Positions 57,931 through 64,000 of a stretch of DNA of 64,000 bases are shown in pieces (the first letter of the stretch is position 1; every line of letters begins with the position of its first letter). Under the pieces are notes generated by a model. It ran no database searches. It was not told the DNA's origin and saw nothing but the letters and a program-made list of their open reading frames with translations. Source of the stretch: Tautonia plasticadhaerens (GTDB lineage: Bacteria > Planctomycetota > Planctomycetia > Isosphaerales > Isosphaeraceae). The stretch covers positions 3,162,001 through 3,226,000 of the forward strand of contig NZ_CP036426.1 of assembly GCF_007752535.1 (NCBI RefSeq), given 5' to 3'. The position numbers and the translations under genes are program-made.

Positions 57931-59268
57931 ATGTGGCGAACTGAAGAGGGCCCTCGCGTCCTGCGCGGGGCCGAGTGGGCGCTGTTCCAGGCCGGGCCTG
58001 AGGCGACTTGGGAGTGGGTCGAACTCTCGTACGGCGACCCCACGGCGTCCCTGGTCGACACGCCCGCCTTCGACTCGCTCCAGTACGGCCAGAAGCTCGC
58101 GATGCTCGCCCTCGTCGGCCGCGCCCTTCGAGATGAGGACGTCCCCGAGCCCGAGCTGACCGCCTTCTCCGAGGGCACGGTCGCGGCGATCTACCGGCAC
58201 ATCGTCCACAATATCGAGATCGAGATCGAGGAGCCCAGCGAAGACAACGAGGGGGCGCCGGTCGAGCGGGCTGAGGCCCCGTCCGACCGGAACTGGCGTC
58301 GGCTGGCCCTGGAAGCTTATCGGGAGCCGGAGACCCGTGGCGCGGGGGAGCTGTCCGAGCCCCGAGCCCGGTCGGCCGCGCCTGGGGAGGCGGCCGGCAG
58401 TCCGGTGAGTGAGGACGAAGATCCGGCGCCGGAAGGTGACGAGGACGACATGGAGTGGCACCCTCCAGTCCTCGACTCGGCCGTCGTCGAGGACTGGGAG
58501 TACCTCGTCGACGGCCTCGCACACCGCGTCCTCTGGGACGACGAGGACTTCGACGTCACTTACCTCAAGGACTTGGATCCCGAGGTCGCCTCTCGCCGGA
58601 GGGCGATCCTGGACATCCCGGATAATTACTACATCGCCGTCGCGCCGGACCCGACCGACGAGCAGCTCGACGAGATCCGGCGGACGCTCCGCGAGCTGTG
58701 CGGTCGCCCCGAGCCTCCCGAGCCGCGATTGGTAGGCATGATCGTCGACCTCCACCACGACCTGCACGTCGGACCGTGCGAGCCCGGGGAGATCGAGGGC
58801 GAGCACGAGGGCCCGCTGGTCGTCGTGGCCGAGGCCACGGAATCGTCCGACTTCGACTGCACCTACGAGGAGTGGGCGCGACACTTCCGGGAGGAGGCCC
58901 GCCGGGCGGGCGAGGCCCACGCCGGCCGGCCTGCGGACTTCTCCGCGGTCCCCGGACCGGAGTGGGCAGATCAGGTCGACCGGGCCGGGGTGACCGGCCT
59001 CCCGATCAAGCTCGAACACGGCTGTTGGATCGAACAGATCGTTGAGCGTTGGGTCGTGCGGGACCGAGATGGCGACCTGCTCGAAGACCCGCTGGAGAAC
59101 TGCTGGTCGGGCGAGGGCCTGGTCGATGACCTCCGTTCCGTGAGCTATGCCACCCCGCGTGTGGCCCTGGGGGCCTATTTGTGGTGCCGGGAGATGGCGG
59201 CCGATCGGCAGGCGCGCCACGAGGATGCGATGCGGCTCCTCGGCCTTGATGGGGATGCCGGGCAGTGA
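57931..59268 (+). CDS. uncharacterised acidic protein of 445 aa
   Basis: Starts MWRTEEGPRVLRGAEWALFQ. Cytoplasmic by appearance: no signal or membrane segment. Two globular parts are joined by a long acidic, disordered linker (about residues 110-180, rich in Glu/Pro/Ala with SEDEDPAPEGDEDDMEW). The first part includes PTASLVDTPAFDSLQYGQKL and SEGTVAAIYRHIVHNIEIEI; the second includes DWEYLVDGLAHRVLWDDEDF, LDIPDNYYIAVAPDPT and WIEQIVERWVVRDRDGDL. I do not recognise the family. It resembles planctomycete cargo proteins of unknown function in length and composition. Confidence 0.7.
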   Translation: MWRTEEGPRVLRGAEWALFQAGPEATWEWVELSYGDPTASLVDTPAFDSLQYGQKLAMLALVGRALRDEDVPEPELTAFSEGTVAAIYRHIVHNIEIEIEEPSEDNEGAPVERAEAPSDRNWRRLALEAYREPETRGAGELSEPRARSAAPGEAAGSPVSEDEDPAPEGDEDDMEWHPPVLDSAVVEDWEYLVDGLAHRVLWDDEDFDVTYLKDLDPEVASRRRAILDIPDNYYIAVAPDPTDEQLDEIRRTLRELCGRPEPPEPRLVGMIVDLHHDLHVGPCEPGEIEGEHEGPLVVVAEATESSDFDCTYEEWARHFREEARRAGEAHAGRPADFSAVPGPEWADQVDRAGVTGLPIKLEHGCWIEQIVERWVVRDRDGDLLEDPLENCWSGEGLVDDLRSVSYATPRVALGAYLWCREMAADRQARHEDAMRLLGLDGDAGQ

Positions 59269-59326
59269 CGGGTCGCCCGCAGCGGAGGGCGTCTCCCCCA
59301 GGCCAGCGGTGCAACCCGGTCGACGG

Positions 59327-59521
59327 ATGGCCGGGGTCACGACGAAGGTCCCTGCGGCGATCCGATGGGGAGGGCGATGGCGACGCTTGGATGGGGGCTA
59401 CCGTATCGATGAGGGGTCCAATGAGCCCTTTGGGCTCTCCGCCGGGGCCGTCGACCTGGACCGCGTCATCTCACTCTGCTCCGCCCCCCTCGTCATCCGT
59501 GGTAATTGCGACTTGGTGTGA
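59327..59521 (+). CDS. small hypothetical protein (64 aa), possibly longer by readthrough
   Basis: ATG at 59327, sequence MAGVTTKVPAAIRWGGRWRR...GAVDLDRVISLCSAPLVIRG, TGA at 59519. The same frame continues LWKLIVTEGDRVVAVVQTHH...TRFGD and stops at 59618, just before a terminator, so one gene with a premature TGA is possible. No family recognised. Confidence 0.35.
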   Translation: MAGVTTKVPAAIRWGGRWRRLDGGYRIDEGSNEPFGLSAGAVDLDRVISLCSAPLVIRGNCDLV

Positions 59522-59636
59522 CTCTGGAAGCTCATCGTGACCGAGGGGGACCGCGTAGTCGCCGTCGTCCAGACGCACCACGGGCGGCCGGCGACCGTGA
59601 CCCGGTTCGGAGACTGATCACTGCCCCGGCCGCGAG

Positions 59637-59667
59637 CTCCGATCCTCCCCCGAGGGTCGGAGTTTTT
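59637..59667 (+). terminator. rho-independent terminator
   Basis: A stem CTCCGATCC/GGGTCGGAG (one G-T pair) with an 8-nt loop is followed by TTTTT (59663-59667). It ends the transcript of the genes starting at 57931 or 59327. Confidence 0.75.
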
Positions 59668-59801
59668 ATTGAGCGCAAAACCCCAACAATAGGCTTAATA
59701 TTGCATGCAGGATACCGGCGGGGCCGTCGGGTTGCCCCGCCGCACGCCCCGCCCCTGGTCCGCCCGGGGCGTGCCACCACTCGCGAGCCGGAGGTCAACC
59801 G

Positions 59802-60098
59802 ATGACGATCGAGACGCCGAGTGCCCACCTGGCCCTGCTGATCGGCGGGGCCCGCACCAGCGATTCGGTGCGCCTGTGCGACGTGTCGCGCAGCGACGAC
59901 GAGTCGGACCCGCGCGGCGGCGGGGTCGCCGTGCAGATGGAGCTGTCCGACCCGCCCGGAGGGACGGGGACGCTGCTGCTGTCGTCCACCGAGGCGGAGG
60001 CGGTGGCCCATGCGCTGCTGCGGGCGATCGACAGGGAAGCAGGCCAGGTCCCGGCGTTGCGACGGCCGGACGTGCCGGGCGACGCCGAAGGCTCCTGA
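59802..60098 (+). CDS. small hypothetical protein (98 aa)
   Basis: A strong GGAGGT site lies 7 bp before the ATG. The protein (MTIETPSAHLALLIGGARTS, VQMELSDPPGGTGTLLLSST, EAEAVAHALLRAIDRE) looks like a compact beta-sheet with one closing helix. No signal or membrane segment. Family unknown. Confidence 0.6.
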   Translation: MTIETPSAHLALLIGGARTSDSVRLCDVSRSDDESDPRGGGVAVQMELSDPPGGTGTLLLSSTEAEAVAHALLRAIDREAGQVPALRRPDVPGDAEGS

Positions 60099-60614
60099 CC
60101 CACCTAACTATCCGAGATAGTACCCGCTCCCGGCCCCGAGGCTCGCACCCTCGGCCACCCGGGGGCGTCGGCATTCGATGCCGCTGGCGTTGCTTCCGTG
60201 AGTTCGCTCCCGAGGTTGCGGCGGTTGAACGTCGGCCCGATCGGCGACGGGCCGATCTAACTGCCCGTCGACTTCAACAGCATGCCTGTCCTCCATCCAG
60301 ATCAGAGGCGAGCGCGGGAACCGCATGCACCAGGTCGACTACGTTGGGTTAAAGGGAGGCCATCGACGCCCACCAGGCCAGCATGCCGCCGTGGCGGTAT
60401 CAGTTCCCCCGAAGCAAGTACCTGACGCTGGGACCGGGATGACCTGCCCGACTTCGGACGCGACTTCGTCTCCCCTGGGTACATCGCTGGGGCTGAGTTC
60501 CTCTACCAGGGCATCCGGGCGTCGTCTTAAACCAGAGGGGGTTCGGCGGGTCATCACTCCGCCGGGCCCCCTCGAAGGCTACCCCTCCCGTTTGACCCAC
60601 AAGGACTCTCCTCC
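60099..60614. other. 516-bp region without recognised gene
   Basis: Frames here are short and lack ribosome sites. The stretch is less GC-rich than its neighbours and may be decayed sequence or regulatory DNA for the small gene at 60615. Confidence 0.4.
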
Positions 60615-60827
60615 GTGAATCCCAGAAAGAACCTGACTCCTGCCCGGGAGGACGTTCTCCGTCCGTCCCGACCTTCCCCCGCCTTTGCCATCGCGTTCGC
60701 GGTCTGGATCGACCCGGAGGCCCTCGCCGGCCTCGGGGTATTCCTTCGCAGCCTCGGGGAATTTCTCGGGGACCTCGCGAAATTCATCGGGCCCTTCGTG
60801 ATCGCCGGGCTCGCCTCGCAATTCTGA
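60615..60827 (+). CDS. small protein with amphipathic/hydrophobic C-terminus (70 aa)
   Basis: GTG start after CTCTCCTCC. The first 20 residues are basic (NPRKNLTPAREDVLRPSRPS); the rest is a hydrophobic or amphipathic helix pair (AFAIAFAVWIDPEALAGLGV, LGEFLGDLAKFIGPFVIAGL). It could be a small membrane protein. A hairpin follows 9 bp after the stop. Moderate confidence because of size. Confidence 0.45.
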   Translation: MNPRKNLTPAREDVLRPSRPSPAFAIAFAVWIDPEALAGLGVFLRSLGEFLGDLAKFIGPFVIAGLASQF

Positions 60828-60836
60828 CCGCTCTAT

Positions 60837-60864
60837 CCCCGGACGCCCGAGAGGGCGTCCGGGG
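60837..60864. terminator. perfect 12-bp hairpin between convergent genes
   Basis: CCCCGGACGCCC, loop GAGA, GGGCGTCCGGGG. It lies between the plus-strand gene ending at 60827 and the minus-strand gene ending at 60879, as a two-way terminator would; there is no T-run on either side, so termination strength is uncertain. Confidence 0.6.
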
Positions 60865-60878
60865 CCCTCGTTCCGGCT

Positions 60879-61313
60879 TTACTCCGCCTCGACCGCCTTG
60901 AAATTCCTCGCCTCGATCACGCCGACCATTCCCTCCGCGGCGTCCAGGAATCCAAGGTCAATCGGGCGGGCTGTTCCAATCTTGGTTGCCCGCTCGACGG
61001 ACACCTTCACGACCGGATGTCCGTCCGGCGTCTCTTCTTCCCCGAGCAGCCTCACGACGCTGCCAGTGCCAAGGCCCTTTGAAGTCACCAGACCAATCAG
61101 GGCCCCCGTCGACGTACCGTCCGGGGTCGTCTCGGTCGCCCGACGGAGGCTTTCGTCGAGGAGTTCGCCGGCCGTCGAGGTTTCGCCGTCCACCCAAAGC
61201 CGCTCATTCTCGACCAAAGCGTATCGGCGTCCTAGTATGTAGCTGCCGTCATCCCCATTGCATCCGAAAATCGCCATAAATAAAGTAAATGAAATCGTCT
61301 CCACTCGCCGCAT
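60879..61313 (-). CDS. small putative lipoprotein (144 aa)
   Basis: MRRVETISFTLFMAIFGCNG has a short signal and a lipobox ending in Cys18. The mature part (SYILGRRYALVENERLWVDG, VVRLLGEEETPDGHPVVKVS, DAAEGMVGVIEARNFKAVEA) is mainly beta. GGTGAGGG lies upstream of the ATG. No family recognised. Confidence 0.6.
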   Translation of the reverse strand: MRRVETISFTLFMAIFGCNGDDGSYILGRRYALVENERLWVDGETSTAGELLDESLRRATETTPDGTSTGALIGLVTSKGLGTGSVVRLLGEEETPDGHPVVKVSVERATKIGTARPIDLGFLDAAEGMVGVIEARNFKAVEAE

Positions 61314-61534
61314 TACCCTCACCTCCCTTGCCTGGTTCGCGAGCCGAAGACCCAAGGCACTCGGGTCCGCCCGTAGTCGTACAAGAAGGGCGGACCCGGG
61401 CGGGCACGGTTCGTGTCGGGCTCCTCGGTTCTGATGGCCGGAGTGCCCGACCGCCCGGCCGGTCACTCCACGCCGAATCCCTCGGGCCGGGCTCGCCTCC
61501 CAATCATCCCCGGGGGCCCGGCCTCCGTCGAGGC

Positions 61535-61804
61535 TCAGTACCTCGGCCGTCGTCGCTCGACCGCATCGGTGTAGCCCTGGCGCATCAGTTCCAGTGCCCG
61601 GGGGCCGCGTCCCTCCCAACCGAGCCGCCGGGCCAGCTCGTCGAAGGTCGGCATCGGCCGGCGGCCGGGAGTGACGGCCCCCCCGGCGAACGTCTCACGC
61701 TCGACCAGGTCATGCCCCGCGGCGTACCCGGTCCTGTAGGGCAGCCAGGCCCACGCCTCGGCCGGGTCGTCGTCGAGGTGGTCGCCCTGGTGATCATCGG
61801 CCAT
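61535..61804 (-). CDS. small hypothetical protein (89 aa)
   Basis: MADDHQGDHLDDDPAEAWAW starts an acidic protein; YRTGYAAGHDLVERETF and FDELARRLGWEGRGPRALEL give it a helical, soluble look. The ATG is preceded by a GGAGGCGCG-like site. Similar short orphan proteins are common in planctomycete accessory regions; no function known. Confidence 0.55.
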   Translation of the reverse strand: MADDHQGDHLDDDPAEAWAWLPYRTGYAAGHDLVERETFAGGAVTPGRRPMPTFDELARRLGWEGRGPRALELMRQGYTDAVERRRPRY

Positions 61805-61896
61805 CCCGCGCCTCCCCTATCACGGCCGTCCCCTCCCCGCTACATTGCCCTGGCGGCCGAGATGACCCGATAGGACCAATCGAGGAGGGCTTGTCT

Positions 61897-62325
61897 ATGA
61901 AACTCCGCTGGATGGCGACCGTCCCCTTGGCGGCGGTGCTGGTGGCCGGGGCGGCGGTCTGGGGCCGGCAATTCGACCACGTCGTCGACTCGGGGCCGAC
62001 GGACCAGTTCATCACCGCCGGGAGCTATGCGTTCAACCGGGCCCACATTGCGATGGTGACCTGGCGACCCGATCCGTCGCGGGTCCCGACGGCGGTGCAG
62101 GGCACCGGCGAGTTCCTTACGCCCTGGGTCGTCGACGTGTATGGCGTCGGGGGCCAGCCGCACGTCGTGCTCCACGAGCCGAGTTCCTCCGCCCTGCTCT
62201 CGCAGCTCGACATCGACCCCGAAGGTGACATGGCCCCGGAGGCTCCGGTAATCCCGGAGGACGAGGAGGCCCCGAAGCCTCCGGAGTACACGAAGGAGTC
62301 CCTCCCAGAGCCGTCGGGGGAGTGA
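61897..62325 (+). CDS. small exported or membrane-anchored protein (142 aa)
   Basis: MKLRWMATVPLAAVLVAGAA is a signal peptide or anchor. The mature part (FDHVVDSGPTDQFITAGSYA, VTAVQGTGEF-like strand, TPWVVDVYGVGGQPHVVLHE) is followed by an acidic, Pro-rich tail. GAGGAGGG lies upstream. It is the last cargo gene before the right attachment repeat. Family unknown. Confidence 0.6.
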   Translation: MKLRWMATVPLAAVLVAGAAVWGRQFDHVVDSGPTDQFITAGSYAFNRAHIAMVTWRPDPSRVPTAVQGTGEFLTPWVVDVYGVGGQPHVVLHEPSSSALLSQLDIDPEGDMAPEAPVIPEDEEAPKPPEYTKESLPEPSGE

Positions 62326-62585
62326 GCCCTGGCAACCCGTTTCCATCCAATCATGGGCCCTCTCCGGCGAACGTGTCCGGGGAGGGCCAACACCTCGTGG
62401 GAAAACCCATAATTCCGGAACATGGTTACACTACCACGGACTACTACGGAAGGGCCATCCGTACCACCAAAGCTCAGGACTTTACGCGTCGGGACGCGAC
62501 GGATTTCAACCGGGGTCGACTCGGTGTAAACTTCTACCAGTCGGACGTTTCGGGCTGAGCGATCGTGACCGGATTTGGACTCTGA

Positions 62586-62626
62586 ATAAGGGTGAGGTCC
62601 CAGGTTCGAATCCTGGTGCGCCCATT
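62586..62626 (+). repeat. attR core of the tRNA-Ile island (41 bp)
   Basis: Identical to 22697-22737. Only the tRNA 3' half is present (anticodon loop to discriminator), so it is not a tRNA gene. It marks the right end of the island. Confidence 0.9.
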
Positions 62627-62751
62627 TCCGCATATCCCAATCCGAACGCATCCCGCGTTTCTCCTCTCGGGCGGGCGGCGGCTCGGCCTGACTGCGGTCC
62701 GATCGTGACCGTCACCGCACCCTGTCCAGGGCCCCTCGGCGAGCGGCGGTC

Positions 62752-62800
62752 ATGCCCGTCCGTCCGGTCGTCCCGAGTCCCTTCCTCCGCGATCCACACG
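62752..62800 (+). pseudogene. relic of a second integrase start
   Basis: The leader after the attR repeat is alignable with that before the island integrase, including GCCCCTCGGCGAG about 21 bp before ATGCC. Codons near 62779-62826 (R-V-P-S-S-A-I-H-T-P-S-G-R-T) match R-I-P-S-Y-G-L-H-K-P-T-G-Q-T of that integrase. The similarity then ends; no catalytic domain follows. Confidence 0.65.
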
Positions 62801-62826
62801 CCCTCCGGCCGGACCCTCGGTGGGGA

Positions 62827-63247
62827 TGCCACTCCCCCTTCGAATGAGTTCAGCCGCGATGTGATCCTCGGTGTTGTGTTCGCCTCCCCCCGACCCGATT
62901 CGAGTCCGGCCAGGAGGGGACCCGAACGGAGGGACCCGGGCCCGTCTCCCGGCCCGGGATGCGTCGGGCCCCTCAGGGGGGGATCGGCCGGGATGTGTCG
63001 GGGCAGCCCGACGCCTCGGGGCCATCTCGCCGGGGACGCCGAGCTAGTCGCCGGCGGGGCTGGGGGCACCGATGCGGCGCGGCCGGTCGGGGCCGGCGGG
63101 CGGGGCGACCCCGGCTCCGGGGGTGGGCGATCCCGGGCTCTCCTCAATTTCCTCCTCGGGATGGGTCGATAGGAGAATCGTCCCATCCCGACCAGGAGGC
63201 GCGGCGGCGTGCCCCCTCGGGGATCGCTCGGGGAGGAGGTCGAGGCG
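62827..63247. other. 421-bp region without recognised gene
   Basis: It lies between the integrase relic and the outer-membrane factor gene. A GGGGAGGAGGT ribosome site sits at its end (about 63230-63240). Nothing else is recognised. Confidence 0.4.
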
Positions 63248-64000
63248 ATGGCCCGATTGGTCGCGATGTCGCTCGGGCTTGCCCTGGTCGCCGTCCCCTC
63301 GCCCGCCGTCACCCTCGGCGGGCCCCCGGCGACACGGGCAGGGCAGGAGATCCCCACCCCGGTCCCGAGCCGGATCCCCGAGACCCCGGGCGACCTGCCT
63401 CCCCCCCCCGTGATCCCGCACTCCCCGGCGACGGGCGGGGTCCGGCAGGCGCCCCCGCCCCTGGTGCAACTGGATCCGGCCCCTTCGGCGGCAACCGACC
63501 TCCGATTCCCGATCAACCTGGCCACGGCGCTGCGGCTGGCCGACGCCCGGCCCCTGGTCGTCGCCGCCGCACAGGCCGGCACCTGGGTCGCCGAGGCGAA
63601 GCTCGCCCGGGCCAAGGTGCTCTGGGTACCCCAGCTGAACCTCGGCGCCAACTACATCCGGCACGACGGCGGCGGGCCGGACTTCAACAAGGGCATCCTC
63701 ACCGCACCCAGCGTCAATTTCTTCTACGGGGGCGGCGGCCTGGTCCAGAACGTCGCCCTGACCGACGTCTACTTCGAACCCCTGGTCGCCCGCCGGGAAC
63801 TGGACTCGACGCACTGGGACGTGCAGGCGGCCAAGAACGACGCCCTGATGATGGTCGCCGACGCCTACTTCGCCGTCCACCGGGCCCGGGGCTCCTATGC
63901 CGGGGCCCTGTACTGCGTCGGCCGGGGGCGGGACCTCGTCGAACGGGTCGACCGCCTCAGCGGCGACCTCGTCCCTCGGGTCGAGGTCGACCGGGCCCGC
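63248..64000 (+). CDS. TolC-family outer-membrane efflux protein, 3' end outside the window
   Basis: The frame is open from the ATG at 63248 to the window end (251 codons seen). A signal peptide (MARLVAMSLGLALVAVPSPA) and a Pro-rich linker are followed by the first OEP helix (FPINLATALRLADARPLVVA, AEAKLARAKVLWVPQLNLGA, NYIRHDGGGPDFNKG) and the second (NDALMMVADAYFAVHRARGS). It would form an outer-membrane channel of a tripartite exporter or type I secretion system. It belongs to a different branch from the island's outer-membrane factor. Confidence 0.85.
   Translation, partial: MARLVAMSLGLALVAVPSPAVTLGGPPATRAGQEIPTPVPSRIPETPGDLPPPPVIPHSPATGGVRQAPPPLVQLDPAPSAATDLRFPINLATALRLADARPLVVAAAQAGTWVAEAKLARAKVLWVPQLNLGANYIRHDGGGPDFNKGILTAPSVNFFYGGGGLVQNVALTDVYFEPLVARRELDSTHWDVQAAKNDALMMVADAYFAVHRARGSYAGALYCVGRGRDLVERVDRLSGDLVPRVEVDRAR

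Larger units (their letters stand above)
22697..62626. mobile_element. 39.9-kb genomic island integrated in tRNA-Ile(GAT)
   Basis: It is bounded by exact 41-bp direct repeats of the tRNA-Ile 3' half, with a tyrosine integrase reading inward just after the intact tRNA. Cargo is a damaged translesion-synthesis group, a membrane glycosyltransferase, a complete RND efflux operon, a PEP-CTERM remnant and small orphan genes, among about 15 insertion sequences. The integrase is truncated, so the island is probably fixed. A second integrase start relic lies beyond the right repeat, indicating an earlier integration at the same tRNA. Confidence 0.85.

Noticed and set aside
1849-59521. A changed genetic code, because several frames contain TGA at Trp-like places and two contain TAG.
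   Set aside because: Intact genes in the same window end at TGA (for example at 8339 and 25603), and most interrupted genes have other lesions, so pseudogenes explain the pattern better.
62586-62626. A second tRNA-Ile gene.
   Set aside because: The 5' half is absent and the sequence before the anticodon loop is unrelated, so it is an attachment repeat.
22662-62626. A phage-defence or toxin-antitoxin island.
   Set aside because: No restriction, CRISPR, retron, Abi, Gabija-, Thoeris- or toxin-antitoxin-type domain was recognised; the known cargo is efflux, glycosyltransferase and DNA-damage tolerance.

Overview
High-GC bacterial DNA, almost certainly from a planctomycete and most like the Isosphaeraceae. 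The evidence is two DUF1559 prepilin-type proteins with H-X9-DG tails, a PSCyt1/DUF1549/DUF1553 protein followed by a DUF1501 protein, a PEP-CTERM protein, and IS and integrase families common in that group. No taxonomic search was possible.

Layout. (1) 1-1990: an excisionase-like HTH gene and a tyrosine integrase with a TGA at codon 9, next to a 109-bp repeat holding the 3' half of a tRNA-Phe. (2) 2077-20992: chromosome-like metabolic genes. They are a mandelate racemase/enolase-superfamily enzyme, the DUF1549/DUF1553 and DUF1501 pair, two lipoprotein/DUF1559 pairs, an MFS transporter, an SMP-30-like lactonase, a sarcosine-oxidase-like flavoprotein, a GlnT-type glutamine synthetase, and a three-gene glutamate-synthase-like (Glx/Mgs) operon whose last gene has an in-frame TAG. 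This block ends at an intact tRNA-Phe carrying the second copy of the 109-bp repeat. (3) 22662-62626: a genomic island of about 40 kb in tRNA-Ile(GAT), bounded by an exact 41-bp repeat of the tRNA 3' half. Its integrase lies just inside the left end but has lost its catalytic C-terminus to an IS fragment. A degraded integrase start follows the right-hand repeat, so elements appear to have accreted in tandem. (4) After 62626: the 5' part of a TolC-family outer-membrane factor that runs off the window.

Island cargo. A translesion-synthesis group at the left end (a SRAP remnant, an uncharacterised 155-aa protein, and a Y-family polymerase split by a fresh IS with a 6-bp target duplication); a GT87-like membrane glycosyltransferase; a complete tripartite RND efflux operon (adaptor, pump, outer-membrane factor); a PEP-CTERM remnant; and several small orphan genes at the right end. 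Between these lie about 15 insertion sequences from many families, several nested. Two IS630 copies of equal length in opposite orientation share the same disabling lesions. Their flanks rejoin into one coherent older IS630 element if the 22.7 kb between them is inverted, so an inversion inside the island is inferred.

Most mobile genes show in-frame stops, frameshifts or lost catalytic residues. The island therefore looks like an old, immobilised IS-rich integration site that still carries an intact efflux system.
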